Below are positions 21,155 through 29,749 of a stretch of 50,599 bases of DNA, in pieces (position 1 is the stretch's first letter; every line of letters begins with the position of its first letter). The notes beneath the pieces were generated by a model. The model was given only the letters and a program-made list of their open reading frames with translations, did no database searches and had not been told where the DNA came from. This DNA comes from Clostridia bacterium. GTDB lineage: Bacteria; Bacillota_A; Clostridia; Christensenellales; Aristaeellaceae. The position numbers and the translations under genes were made by a program. The stretch is taken from assembly GCA_017481065.1 (NCBI GenBank), contig JAFUPT010000109.1:1-50599 (forward strand), written 5' to 3'.

Positions 21155-21170
21155 GCGAAAACGTTTTCGC
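21155..21170. promoter_or_regulatory. 16-bp perfect palindrome, repeated in larger form at 33498
   Basis: GCGAAAACGTTTTCGC, self-complementary over 16 bp, 4 bp after the stop of the preceding gene and 18 bp before the start of the regulator at 21188. The preceding AAAA and the core AAAAGCGAAAACGTTTTCGC also occur in the 36-bp palindrome at 33498-33533. Confidence 0.6.
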
Positions 21171-21187
21171 ATTTGGAGGTGAAGCCG

Positions 21188-21628
21188 ATGGGCAGGATAC
21201 GGAACCGGGATATTGCCGTGCTGGAGGATGTGACCGCAGCAATGCAGGAAGTATGCCGATATGAGGATATGAGCGAATGGCAGGGCGACAGGATATTCAG
21301 CATCACCCGCATGCTGACCGGTATGCCCTGCGCAAGCGGCGGGGCGAAGGGGCTGGACAATTCCCTTTCCAAGCTGGAGGCCGCGCAGGAGCGATACGCA
21401 GGTGAACTGGAAAAATGCCTGCGGCTGCTGGAAAAGGCGGAGAGCATTATCAACAGCATTGAGAACCGGGAAATGCGGAACTTCGTGGTGCTGATGTATG
21501 TGATGAAGTTGCCCCCGGCCGAGGTGCGCCGGGAGCTGAACATGAGCGAATGGAGCTTCCGGCAAGCGCGGCAAAAGGTAGAACAGGCACGGAGCATGCG
21601 GGATGTGGATAAACTGGAAAATACATAA
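21188..21628 (+). CDS. ArpU/sigma-region-4-like late regulator (146 aa)
   Basis: Start ATG 21188 (MGRIRNRDIAVLEDVTAAMQ) with GGAGGTGAAGCCG. The N-terminal two thirds are helical (ASGGAKGLDNSLSKLEAAQE, CLRLLEKAESIINSIEN). Residues about 100-140 match a sigma-70 region 4/ArpU-type helix-turn-helix: MYVMKLPPAEVRRELNMSEWSFRQARQ. Proteins with this layout (DUF1492/ArpU-like) act as late-gene activators in Firmicutes phages. It is the last protein-coding gene of the early operon before the late promoter-terminator region. Confidence 0.78.
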   Translation: MGRIRNRDIAVLEDVTAAMQEVCRYEDMSEWQGDRIFSITRMLTGMPCASGGAKGLDNSLSKLEAAQERYAGELEKCLRLLEKAESIINSIENREMRNFVVLMYVMKLPPAEVRRELNMSEWSFRQARQKVEQARSMRDVDKLENT

Positions 21629-21651
21629 TGAAAAGAGGAGGTATATGACCA

Positions 21652-21765
21652 ATGTTTCCCCTTCCTAACCTATTGGCAGTTGGCGCAATATGGTTGCTTT
21701 TCATACTGATATATGCGGGGATTTGGATTCACGACAAGATTTCATACAGGAGGAAAAAGAAATGA
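21652..21765 (+). CDS. Membrane microprotein (37 aa)
   Basis: Starts MFPLPNLLAVGAIWLLFILI, one strongly hydrophobic helix followed by a polar end (HDKISYRRKKK). AGGAGG lies 10 nt upstream of ATG 21652. The TGA overlaps the next start by 4 nt (ATGA), so the lipoprotein below is translationally coupled. Its size and topology fit small phage inner-membrane regulators or exclusion proteins; function unknown. Confidence 0.7.
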   Translation: MFPLPNLLAVGAIWLLFILIYAGIWIHDKISYRRKKK

Positions 21766-22013
21766 AGAAGATTGCGATACTGATTATACTGGCGACTGTG
21801 GCGATTACACTGAGCGCCTGCACAGGGAACTACAATGTCATCGACACGAAATACAGTTTCGACAAGGCAATCATAAAAATGCCTGATGGCGAGATTAAGG
21901 AAATACAGGTAAAGAGCTGGAGCGATGCAGAAGGCGAACAGCTGACTATAACCAGCAACGTGGGAAGAACCTATCTGGTGAGCTCCTATAACTGCGTAAT
22001 GATCGATAATTGA
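21762..22013 (+). CDS. Phage lipoprotein (83 aa)
   Basis: Start ATG 21762 overlaps the microprotein stop. Signal: MKKIAILIILATVAITLSACTG, with lipobox LSAC; Cys20 is the lipidation site. The mature part is 64 residues, including MPDGEIKEIQVKSWSDAEGEQLTITS and an NVGRTYLVSSYN beta segment. A membrane-surface protein expressed in or around the late region would fit superinfection exclusion, as with other prophage lipoproteins, but that is inference from size and location. Confidence 0.82.
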   Translation: MKKIAILIILATVAITLSACTGNYNVIDTKYSFDKAIIKMPDGEIKEIQVKSWSDAEGEQLTITSNVGRTYLVSSYNCVMIDN

Positions 22014-22054
22014 GGTGCCGAAAGAGAAAATTTTCTTTTTTCTGGCGTTCCCTC

Positions 22055-22083
22055 TTGATTCTCAGGAAACATTGACTTATAAT
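22055..22083 (+). promoter_or_regulatory. Candidate late promoter
   Basis: TTGATT (22055-22060), 17 bp, TATAAT (22078-22083, perfect). It lies 78 bp upstream of the first late gene and directly before the terminator at 22103-22139, so transcripts would stop after about 50 nt unless antiterminated. Confidence 0.75.
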
Positions 22084-22102
22084 GCAAGCATGAACAGCTA
22101 TG

Positions 22103-22139
22103 GAAAGCGGATAGGAAACTATCCGCTTTCGGTATTTTT
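22103..22139 (+). terminator. Strong terminator between late promoter and late genes
   Basis: GAAAGCGGATAG (22103-22114), GAAA tetraloop, CTATCCGCTTTC (22119-22130), a perfect 12-bp stem, then GGTATTTTT. Its location 20 nt into the late transcript resembles the tR' of lambda. Confidence 0.85.
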
Positions 22140-22160
22140 GGCAGAAGGGAGGCGCAGGAG

Positions 22161-22835
22161 ATGTTCAACACAGGCGGACAGAATTATCTGGACATAGATA
22201 TGAGCGACCTGGACGAGCTGATACGGGATATGCGATCCCTACACACACCGGAGAATTTTAAAAAGCTGATGGTGCGCGCGCTGCGCCGAACCGGCAGCCA
22301 GGTACGCACGATGACCGACAGGGAAATCCGCAAGGAATACGACATCAAAAAGGCTTATGTGATGGCAGATATGGGTAATCCAAAGATTGATTCTGCAAAC
22401 GTAAGCTGCATAATACCGATTGAAGGCAAACGTGGCATACATGGCTTGCAGTTCAAGGTTTCAAAACCGAGAGGACGACCCACCGCAGGTAGGCGGCATA
22501 AAATTGCCACTCATATCGTTAAAGGGAAATCGGAACTGTTGCCGGATGTAATGAAAAACCAGGGAGGAAATCCGCCGTTCATCGCGCATGAGTCTGAAAA
22601 GAAGAAGAAACTACCTGGATATGATCCGAAAAAAGATAAAGGCGCACAGCTTGACGGTTTTGTTCTCACCAGAAAAACATCCAAGAGAACACCCATCGTA
22701 AAGGTTGTAGGCATCGGCATTCCCCAGATGCCCATGAACGAGGCAAAGGACGCCATTCAGGACCGGACGATTGAAATACTGAAAAAGCGCATTGAACACG
22801 AGCACGATGTATTGATGCGCAGGCTGGTGAAATAA
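22161..22835 (+). CDS. Minor tail protein Z-like protein (224 aa)
   Basis: Start ATG 22161 after GGGAGGCGCAGGAG. Residues about 15-70 (LDELIRDMRSLHTPENFKKLM, ALRRTGSQVRTMTDREIRKEYDIKKAYV) and the basic middle (KPRGRPTAGRRHKI) match the prophage minor tail Z (GpZ/HK97 gp10-like) pattern, in which a helix is followed by a barrel-like segment. Normally such a gene lies among head-tail connector or tail genes; here it precedes the terminase. Alternative: an unrelated head-associated protein. The assignment is moderate. Confidence 0.5.
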   Translation: MFNTGGQNYLDIDMSDLDELIRDMRSLHTPENFKKLMVRALRRTGSQVRTMTDREIRKEYDIKKAYVMADMGNPKIDSANVSCIIPIEGKRGIHGLQFKVSKPRGRPTAGRRHKIATHIVKGKSELLPDVMKNQGGNPPFIAHESEKKKKLPGYDPKKDKGAQLDGFVLTRKTSKRTPIVKVVGIGIPQMPMNEAKDAIQDRTIEILKKRIEHEHDVLMRRLVK

Positions 22836-22838
22836 ATT

Positions 22839-23342
22839 ATGGGAATCTGTTTATCCAAAAAGGAGCTGGCGAATGCGGCAGGATACAGCTACCGCCAGCT
22901 GCACAGCATTGACCAGAAGCTGAAGGATGACGAGAAACTATTCGTAGAAGGCGAGGGCGGCAAATACGACCTTGCCCTTTTTGTGCAAAGATGGGTGGAA
23001 TACAACCTGAGCAAAGAACGTGACGGCGACGAAACGCTGGACGATGTGAAAGCCGCCCATGAGAAGATCAAGACCCGCAAAACAGAACTGGAAGTGCAGA
23101 AGCTGGAAGGCGAACTGGTTTCGGTATACGATGTGATGCGGCTGTGGGGCGACATTGCCGGCAGCGTGGTACAGAATATGCTGCGCCTGCCCAGCAGCAT
23201 AGCGCCGCAGGTGGCGGGTATGGAAAGCATTGAAAAGATCATCGGCATCATAGACGAGGAGATACGGAAGGTGCTGGAGCTGGTGGCGGATACGCCGCTG
23301 CCGGATTACGCGGCGGCGGTGGATGACACCGGGGAGGAATAA
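22839..23342 (+). CDS. terS: Terminase small subunit (167 aa)
   Basis: ATG 22839, 3 bp after the previous stop. The N-terminal helix-turn-helix (CLSKKELANAAGYSYRQLHSIDQKL) is the DNA-recognition domain expected of a gpNu1-type small subunit; a coiled coil follows (DVKAAHEKIKTRKTELEVQK) and a long hydrophobic helix (GDIAGSVVQNMLRLPSSIA). It would recognise the packaging site and recruit the large subunit. Position directly before the large subunit supports this. Confidence 0.82.
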   Translation: MGICLSKKELANAAGYSYRQLHSIDQKLKDDEKLFVEGEGGKYDLALFVQRWVEYNLSKERDGDETLDDVKAAHEKIKTRKTELEVQKLEGELVSVYDVMRLWGDIAGSVVQNMLRLPSSIAPQVAGMESIEKIIGIIDEEIRKVLELVADTPLPDYAAAVDDTGEE

Positions 23343-23345
23343 GAA

Positions 23346-25190
23346 GTGACCCTGCGAGATCTGGCGGAATGCACGCTACAGATGTTCCGCCCGCCGCGGA
23401 TGCAGACGGTTTCCGACTGGGCGGATGAAAACCGAATACTGGTTTCCGAATCAAGCAGCACGACCGGCCCATGGCGGACGGACCGCGCGCCTTACCAGAA
23501 AGAGATTATGGACAGCTTCACCCAACCGGGCATATGGAAGATTGTGGTGAAGGCTTCCAGCCAGGTGGGCAAATCGGAGCTGGTGCTGAACATGATGGGA
23601 CGGGCAATACACCTTGAACCCGGGCCGATGCTATATGTGCAACCGACGGACGACATGGCGGAGGACTATTCCAAGCGCCGAATTGCCCCGATGATTGCTG
23701 CCTGTCCGGTTTTGAGGAGCAAGGTTTATGCCGCCAAGGGGCGCGATTCCGGAAATACAATTACGATGAAAACATTCCCAGGCGGCAGCGTGGCCCTGAC
23801 GGGCGCGAACAGCCCTTCGGAGCTGGCGAGCAGGCCCATACGCTATCTGTTTCTGGACGAGACGGACCGCTTTCCTGCCAGCGCAGGCACCGAGGGCAAC
23901 CCCATAGAGCTGGCGGAGCGACGCACGGAGACATTCCGCCACAACAGGAAGGTGGTGCTGACATCGAGCCCCGGAATTAAGGGAAAGAGCGAGATCGAGA
24001 AGCAATTCCAATCCGGCACGCAGGAGGAATGGCAGACGCAATGCCCCCACTGCGGGCATTGGAGCTTTATTCGCTTTGACAACATCATCTTTGAAAAGGA
24101 GCAGCGCGGCGAGCGCAGCTGGAAGATATGGGATGTGCGCTGGAAATGCCCGAAATGCAGGAACGAAACCACGGAACACGATACCAAGCGCAGCCCGGCC
24201 AAATGGGTGGCCCGGAACCCCGGCGCGCTTGAGGAGGGCATACGTTCCTTCTGGCTGAATGCTTTTATGAGCCCGTGGAGCGACTGGAAGGATATTTGCC
24301 AGAAATTCCTTATGGCGAAGGACGACCCGGAGGAATTGAAGGTATTCAAAAATACGATACTGGCAGAGCTTTGGGAGATTGGCGATAAGAGCGGCGTGCC
24401 GGAAAAACTGTATGCACGCCGGGAGCATTACGACGCAGAGGTACCCACGGGCGTATTGGTGCTGACCATGGGCATAGATACGCAGGACAACCGCCTGGAA
24501 TATGAGGTGGTTGGGTGGAACCGGGACGAGGAGAGCTGGGGCATAAGCCGCGGCGTTATTCCCGGGAGGCCGGACAGCCCCGGGGTATGGGAAGAAGTGG
24601 ACGCGCTTCTGGATAAGGAATGGAAGATGGCCAACGGCATGAAAATGCGGATTCTTGGCACCTTCATAGATTCAGGCGGCCACTTCTTCGAAGCTATATA
24701 CCGCGAATGCGCCAAGCGTATAAACAAGCGCATTTGGCCCATCAAGGGCGAGGGCGGCGAGAAACCCTATGTGCGCCCCATGAAGAAGGCTTCAAAGGGT
24801 GAAGGCATGAAGTTCATAATCGGCGTAGACAGCGGCAAGGAAGCGATCCTTTATGCCAGCGGCATAGAGGAGCCGGGGCCGCGATACATGCACTTCCCCA
24901 TCGACTACCGCTGCGGATATGACGAGGAATACTTCCACGGGCTGATTTCCGAGCGTCAGGTGATTCACCGGCGCGGCGGCAGGGCCACGATTTCCTGGGA
25001 GGTAATCCATGAGAGGAACGAGCCGCTGGATATGAGGAATTACGCCCGAGGGGTTTACCGCTATTTCAACTGGCGCTTTGACGAGATCGAGCGCATGCTG
25101 GGCGGTGAAAATACGAAAAAGCCCATTACGAAGGCACAGGCGCAGAAAAAGAAGCGCAGGACTGTGATCTCCGGCGGGATAAAGGTATAA
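23346..25190 (+). CDS. terL: Terminase large subunit, GpA type (614 aa)
   Basis: Start GTG 23346 after GGGGAGGAATAAGAA. Packaging ATPase-nuclease of the lambda GpA class. Walker A SSQVGKS (71-77), Walker B FLDETDRF (169-176, Glu172), and a zinc-finger-like pair CPHCGHW/CPKC near residues 233 and 268. The C-terminal half is the RNase H-like nuclease (acidic IDTQDNRLEYE, FIDSGGH, IIGVDSGKE). The length matches the family. It drives DNA translocation into procapsids and cuts at the packaging site. Confidence 0.94.
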   Translation: MTLRDLAECTLQMFRPPRMQTVSDWADENRILVSESSSTTGPWRTDRAPYQKEIMDSFTQPGIWKIVVKASSQVGKSELVLNMMGRAIHLEPGPMLYVQPTDDMAEDYSKRRIAPMIAACPVLRSKVYAAKGRDSGNTITMKTFPGGSVALTGANSPSELASRPIRYLFLDETDRFPASAGTEGNPIELAERRTETFRHNRKVVLTSSPGIKGKSEIEKQFQSGTQEEWQTQCPHCGHWSFIRFDNIIFEKEQRGERSWKIWDVRWKCPKCRNETTEHDTKRSPAKWVARNPGALEEGIRSFWLNAFMSPWSDWKDICQKFLMAKDDPEELKVFKNTILAELWEIGDKSGVPEKLYARREHYDAEVPTGVLVLTMGIDTQDNRLEYEVVGWNRDEESWGISRGVIPGRPDSPGVWEEVDALLDKEWKMANGMKMRILGTFIDSGGHFFEAIYRECAKRINKRIWPIKGEGGEKPYVRPMKKASKGEGMKFIIGVDSGKEAILYASGIEEPGPRYMHFPIDYRCGYDEEYFHGLISERQVIHRRGGRATISWEVIHERNEPLDMRNYARGVYRYFNWRFDEIERMLGGENTKKPITKAQAQKKKRRTVISGGIKV

Positions 25191-25201
25191 GGGGTGAGCC
25201 G

Positions 25202-25435
25202 ATGGCAATTGGATATACCCTTGCGGAAGCGAGGAAACTATTGCAGCTTTATAAGGACTGCGAGATTGCGCTTGTAACCGGGCAGGCAAAATCATACAAG
25301 ATCGGAAGCCGCGAATTTGAAGCACTGGACCTTGGTGAGATCCGCAAGACGATCAGCTATTTTGCCGGCATTGTGGAACAGCTTTCCGGCACAGCGCGCA
25401 GGCGCGTTGTGCGCGTAGTACCGCGGGATTTGTAA
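25202..25435 (+). CDS. Head-tail joining protein, gpW-like/DUF6148 (77 aa)
   Basis: ATG 25202 after GGGGTGAGCCG. MAIGYTLAEARKLLQLYKDCEIALVTGQAKSYKIGSREFEALDLGEIRKTI matches the short gpW-like family used at the portal/head-tail junction (lambda gpW, DUF6148), with the typical YxLxEA, a small beta hairpin and a helix. The gene lies between terminase and portal, the normal place for it. Confidence 0.8.
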   Translation: MAIGYTLAEARKLLQLYKDCEIALVTGQAKSYKIGSREFEALDLGEIRKTISYFAGIVEQLSGTARRRVVRVVPRDL

Positions 25436-25447
25436 TGGAGATGGCAT

Positions 25448-27058
25448 ATGGACAATAAGAAACCCAAGCTGCGCGAGAGGGCGCTTTTTTTATTGAATCC
25501 TGAAGCCGGGCAGCGGGCTTTCAGCGCCCGCCTGAAGCGGGAGCGAGAGGCCGCAAAAGAAAGCGGTGCAGCCCACAGCACCCAGATGGCGGCGACAGGA
25601 TACGGCAACCACGGCGCAAGCACGACCCTGAACAGCATGATCGGATGGCTGGTGGGCGGCGGCAGCGCCGAGGATGACAGCGACCTGCACGGCGCTCTTC
25701 TGCGCCTGCGCAGCCGCGACCTTTACGCCGGCGGCGGGCTGGCCCGGAGCGCCGTGGATGTACTGGTAAACAATGTGATCGCCTGGGGCATACGGCCCAA
25801 GCCCAGTATTGACGCCGAAGCGCTGGGGATGAGCGAGGAAGCATGCGACGAATGGGAGCGCAACACACTGCGGGAATTCCGGCTTTGGGCGGAGAATGCG
25901 ATGTGCGACGCGGAACGGCAGGAGAATTTCTACGGGCTGCAGCAGCTGGCCTTCCGAAGCATGCTGGTGAGCGGAGACAGCTTTGCACTGTTTGGCATGC
26001 GTGAGAACCCGCGCACCCCTTACCAGACCACCCTGCGCATACTTGAAGCCGACCGCGTGAGCACGCCGGAAGGCAGCCCCGGCGAGAGCGAGAGCACGGA
26101 GACCGCCGGCGGCGGGCGCATTGTGGACGGCGTGGAGATCGATAAGGAAGGCATGGTGATCCGCTACCATATCGCCAACCGGCACCCTCTGCTGGAAAGC
26201 AGCAGCGCGGATATCGAATGGAAGCCGATTGACGCCTTCGGCAAGGACACCGGCTTTCCCAACATACTGCACATCATGATGCGGGAGAGGCCGGAGCAAC
26301 GGCGCGGTGTGCCGCTGGTGGCATGCGTGATTGAACAGATCAAGCAGCTGGACAGGTACATTACCGCTGAGCTGGCGGCGAACATAGTGGCAAGCCTGTT
26401 TGCCCTTTTCCTGACCAGCGAAAACGATGACAGTATGATGGGCTTTGAGGATGCGGTAAACGAGGAAGATAAGGTTACCGACGATGAGCTGCATGTGGAG
26501 CTGGCACCGGGCATCGTGATTGACCTGCCGCCGGGCAAGAAGGTGGCAGATGTGAACCCCGGACGGGCGAACACCGCCTTTGGCCCCTTCGTGGAGGCGA
26601 TGCAGACAACCATCGGCGCGAGCATGAACATACCGAAGGAAGTGCTGACCCAGAAATACGAAAGCAATTACACCGCCGCGCGCGGCGCAAAGCTGGATTT
26701 CTGGAGACTGGTGACGATATACAGGCATGACTTCAATGATTCCTTCAACCAGCCTGTATATGAAATGTGGCTTTCCGAAGCTGTGGCAGCCGGACGCATA
26801 GAAGCGCCCGGCTTTTTTGATGACCCGATGCTGCGGCAGGCATGGTGCGGCTGCACATGGATGGGCGCGAGCATGGGCCACATTGACCCGCTGAAGGAAG
26901 TAAACGCCGCAGCGAAGCGGATTGAGCTGAACATTTCCACTGAGGAGCAGGAGGCCGCAGAATACAACGGCAACGACTGGCGGGCCAACATACGCCAGCG
27001 CAAGGCGGAGAAGGCTGCATTTGACGATATGAAGGAAGGTGAAGGGAATGCCGAATAG
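25448..27058 (+). CDS. Portal protein, lambda type (536 aa)
   Basis: ATG 25448 preceded by GGAGATGGCAT. Forms the dodecameric vertex through which DNA is packaged. Visible landmarks: N-terminal helix, AVDVLVNNVIAWGIRPKPS, QQLAFRSMLVSGDSFALF, MRERPEQRRGVPLVACVIEQIKQLDRY and MNIPKEVLTQKYESNYTAARGAKLDFW, the signature of phage_portal_2 (lambda GpB). Length is normal. The 3' end overlaps the protease start, so the two are coupled. Confidence 0.94.
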   Translation: MDNKKPKLRERALFLLNPEAGQRAFSARLKREREAAKESGAAHSTQMAATGYGNHGASTTLNSMIGWLVGGGSAEDDSDLHGALLRLRSRDLYAGGGLARSAVDVLVNNVIAWGIRPKPSIDAEALGMSEEACDEWERNTLREFRLWAENAMCDAERQENFYGLQQLAFRSMLVSGDSFALFGMRENPRTPYQTTLRILEADRVSTPEGSPGESESTETAGGGRIVDGVEIDKEGMVIRYHIANRHPLLESSSADIEWKPIDAFGKDTGFPNILHIMMRERPEQRRGVPLVACVIEQIKQLDRYITAELAANIVASLFALFLTSENDDSMMGFEDAVNEEDKVTDDELHVELAPGIVIDLPPGKKVADVNPGRANTAFGPFVEAMQTTIGASMNIPKEVLTQKYESNYTAARGAKLDFWRLVTIYRHDFNDSFNQPVYEMWLSEAVAAGRIEAPGFFDDPMLRQAWCGCTWMGASMGHIDPLKEVNAAAKRIELNISTEEQEAAEYNGNDWRANIRQRKAEKAAFDDMKEGEGNAE

Positions 27059-28223
27059 AGAGCGGATGGTGCTTAAACACCGCTTGGCCATGCAGGCAGG
27101 AAGCGACAGCGCCGAGATTATGATTTACAGCGAGATTGCCAGCCCCGGCTGGAAATGGAGCATGGATGACAAGACCGCCGCTGATTTTGACCGGGAGATC
27201 AAAAAGGCACTGGAGAACGGGGCCAAGAAGCTGCGCATCCGCATCAACAGCCCGGGCGGCGATGTGAACCAGGCTGTGGCCATGCGCGGCATGCTGATGA
27301 ATGCCGGCTTTGAGGAAATTGAAGTCGCCATAGAGGGCATGTGCGCCAGCGCGGCGACCCTTTTCAGCACGCTGCCGGATGTGCATGTGACGATGCTGGA
27401 AGGCAGCGAATTCATGATCCACAACCCGATGACAGGCTGCTGGGGGCAGGCATGGGAGCTGGAAAGCGCGGCGACCCGCCTGCGCAACACCGAAAAAGAG
27501 GTGCGCGCCATGTATGCCAAGCGCAGCGGGCAGGATGATGCACAGATCAGGGCATGGATGGATGCTGAGACATGGTTTACTGCTGGACAGGCAAGGGACG
27601 CAGGCTTTGTAGATGAAATCATAGCGGCGGAGCCCATGATAGCCTGCGCTTCGCCCGCACTGATGGCGGCGATGCGCGCCATGTATGCCCACATACCCGA
27701 TACGATCCGCGAAGAAGCGGAGGATTCCATCAGCAACGGCAATCCGCCGGAAAGCAGCGCCGGCGCGCCGACTGAACATAACGACCATCATGAGGAGGAG
27801 AGACAGGTGGAACTGAACCAGGCAACTATGGAGAACATTCGCGAGGAAAACCCGCAGCTGTATGAGAGCATTATGCAGGCAGGCCAGAATGCCGAGCGCG
27901 AGCGCATGCAGCAGATCGATGACATGACTGAGCCCGGCTATGAGGAAATGGCGGCAGAAGCCAAGAAAAACGGCACGAGCCCCATGGACTTTATGAAACA
28001 GGTGGCTGCGGCCAAGCGCGACAAGAAAGCTGCCGAGCAGCAGAGGGGCACGCAGTTTATGGCCAGCCGCCAGCAGGAGACCGCGCCCGCAGCCGCAGTG
28101 ACCGGCGGCGCAGCCGAGGACGGCAAGGCCATGACCGAGGACGAGGAAATCGAGGCCCATGCCAAGAAGGTGGCCGCATTTGCCGCCAGCATGCGCGCAG
28201 GCAACAGCGGCAGCATGTTCTAA
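27048..28223 (+). CDS. ClpP-type prohead protease with C-terminal scaffold (391 aa)
   Basis: Start ATG 27048 (MPNRERMVLK) in the end of the portal gene. Residues 20-205 are an S14-type Clp protease: INSPGGD (67-72), catalytic Ser101 in GMCASAAT and His125 in FMIHNP. The region from about 230 is acidic/Ala-rich and coiled (ERMQQIDDMTEPGYEEMAAEAKK), a likely scaffold, as in lambda gpC/Nu3-type fusions. It would process capsid components during head maturation. Neighbours fit: portal before, decoration and capsid after. Confidence 0.92.
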   Translation: MPNRERMVLKHRLAMQAGSDSAEIMIYSEIASPGWKWSMDDKTAADFDREIKKALENGAKKLRIRINSPGGDVNQAVAMRGMLMNAGFEEIEVAIEGMCASAATLFSTLPDVHVTMLEGSEFMIHNPMTGCWGQAWELESAATRLRNTEKEVRAMYAKRSGQDDAQIRAWMDAETWFTAGQARDAGFVDEIIAAEPMIACASPALMAAMRAMYAHIPDTIREEAEDSISNGNPPESSAGAPTEHNDHHEEERQVELNQATMENIREENPQLYESIMQAGQNAERERMQQIDDMTEPGYEEMAAEAKKNGTSPMDFMKQVAAAKRDKKAAEQQRGTQFMASRQQETAPAAAVTGGAAEDGKAMTEDEEIEAHAKKVAAFAASMRAGNSGSMF

Positions 28224-28239
28224 GGAAGGAGGATGAACC

Positions 28240-28668
28240 ATGAGCAAGATGTATGACGTGATCGGAAGCTACAAGCAGGGTTACCTGCTTGCGGACCCGC
28301 AGGGGGCCGATGTGATTGCCATTTCCTGCGAACCGGGCAACGGCATTGTGGCCCGCGGCACGGTGATGTATCTGAAGGATGGCGAGATGTATGCCCCGGC
28401 AAGCGAAGCCGAGGCCGCCGGCACCCATTTCCTTGTGGTGCTGGATGAAGAAACCGATACCGATGCGGATGCGGAAATCGCCGAAACTGCCCGCGCATAC
28501 CGCGCAGGCCGGCTGATTGCAAGCCGCGTAAAGCTGAAGGATGGCGCAAGCCTTACCGCAGCCGTGGCGCTTGCGCTGCGCCAGCAGGGCATCAACCTTG
28601 ACCAGATGGTTGAAGCTGTTCCCGAAGAAAGCGGCAGCGACGAGGACGAAAACAGCGAGACTGCATAA
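28240..28668 (+). CDS. Head decoration protein, gpD-like (142 aa)
   Basis: ATG 28240 with GGAAGGAGGATGAACC before it. The order (protease, this gene, capsid) and the composition (Ala/Val/Gly-rich beta start YKQGYLLADPQGADVIAISCEPG, an acidic tail) match the lambda gpD decoration family. The C-terminal 20 residues (ESGSDEDENSETA) are highly acidic. It would stabilise the expanded capsid by trimerising on its surface. Confidence 0.78.
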   Translation: MSKMYDVIGSYKQGYLLADPQGADVIAISCEPGNGIVARGTVMYLKDGEMYAPASEAEAAGTHFLVVLDEETDTDADAEIAETARAYRAGRLIASRVKLKDGASLTAAVALALRQQGINLDQMVEAVPEESGSDEDENSETA

Positions 28669-28696
28669 GAGATGCAGCGGATAAGGAGGAAAACAA

Positions 28697-29740
28697 ATGC
28701 CGATTGATATCTATTCCACACGCGCGCAGCTGCGCAGCGTAGAACTGATGCCGAGGGAATACAGCTTCCTGTATGACCTGTTTGTACACGACGCCGGCCT
28801 GTGCGAGGACGACAAGGCTATTTTTGATTTCTTCAAGGGCGGTAAGCCTATGGCACCCTTCGTACATAAGAGCTCCGGCGGCGTGCTGATGGCAAGGGAC
28901 GACTTTGATACCCGCGAGATCAGCTTCTGCACGATTGCGCCGGAACGCATTGTGAACCTGAACGACATGAACCGCCGCATGTTTGGCGAAGATGTACTGG
29001 GAGCTATGACTCCCGCGGAACGCGCACAGAAGACCCAGGCACAGGATCTTTTGGATATGCGTGCGGCCATCCAGCGCCGCCGCGAATGGATGGTGCGCCA
29101 GCTGCTGCTGACCGGCAAGCAGGAAATCTTTGAATACACCAACGAAGGCCTGAGCAAGAAGCCCAATCTGATTGCCGACTTCAAATTCACCAACAATTAT
29201 GTACCCGGCGCTACCTGGGACGGCACCGACGCCAAGATCGACTACGACATCCGCAAGATGTTTGAGCTGGTTTACGAGGGCCTGGGCCAGGTTGACAGCA
29301 TTGTGATGGCCGGCGACGTTTACGAGGCCATGCTTTCCAACAGCAAACTGCTGGAAAAGATGGACAAGGACAAGGTGGACATCGGCAACATGATGACCAA
29401 CTACCGCGGCGCGGGCGTGCGCTACCTTGGACACAACACCGATGGTGTGGACATGTATTCCATGTTCGGCACCTTTATTGACGATGACGGCAAGGTGAAG
29501 CCCATTATTCCCAGCGGCACCCTGATTGCCGGCAGCCGCGGCATGCTGGAAATCATGCACGGCCCGGTAACCCAGGTGGAGGAAACCGGCATGAACGCCA
29601 AGGGCAAGACCTACATCAAGAAGGAAGTGCCGCTGCGCTACGGCAGCATCAACGGCAATTCCATCAAGAACCGCCTGACCAGCCGCCCCGCGCTGCGCCC
29701 GATCAACATTGACGGTTTCGCGGTGGCGAAGGTTCTGTAA
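28697..29740 (+). CDS. Major capsid protein, lambda gpE family (347 aa)
   Basis: ATG 28697 after GGATAAGGAGGAAAACAA, a strong ribosome-binding site. MPIDIYSTRAQLRSVE and MTPAERAQKTQAQDLLDMRAAIQRRREWM are typical of the lambda-E capsid class, with a G-loop region (GATWDGTDAK) and a C-terminal beta domain (PITIPSGTL-type). Length 347 is normal. As the main structural protein it would form the icosahedral shell with the decoration protein. Confidence 0.93.
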   Translation: MPIDIYSTRAQLRSVELMPREYSFLYDLFVHDAGLCEDDKAIFDFFKGGKPMAPFVHKSSGGVLMARDDFDTREISFCTIAPERIVNLNDMNRRMFGEDVLGAMTPAERAQKTQAQDLLDMRAAIQRRREWMVRQLLLTGKQEIFEYTNEGLSKKPNLIADFKFTNNYVPGATWDGTDAKIDYDIRKMFELVYEGLGQVDSIVMAGDVYEAMLSNSKLLEKMDKDKVDIGNMMTNYRGAGVRYLGHNTDGVDMYSMFGTFIDDDGKVKPIIPSGTLIAGSRGMLEIMHGPVTQVEETGMNAKGKTYIKKEVPLRYGSINGNSIKNRLTSRPALRPINIDGFAVAKVL

Positions 29741-29749
29741 AGGAGCAAC

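Noticed and set aside
25490..27091. 533-codon minus-strand open frame
   Set aside because: Mirrors the portal gene; composition is His/Ala/Gly-rich without any domain.
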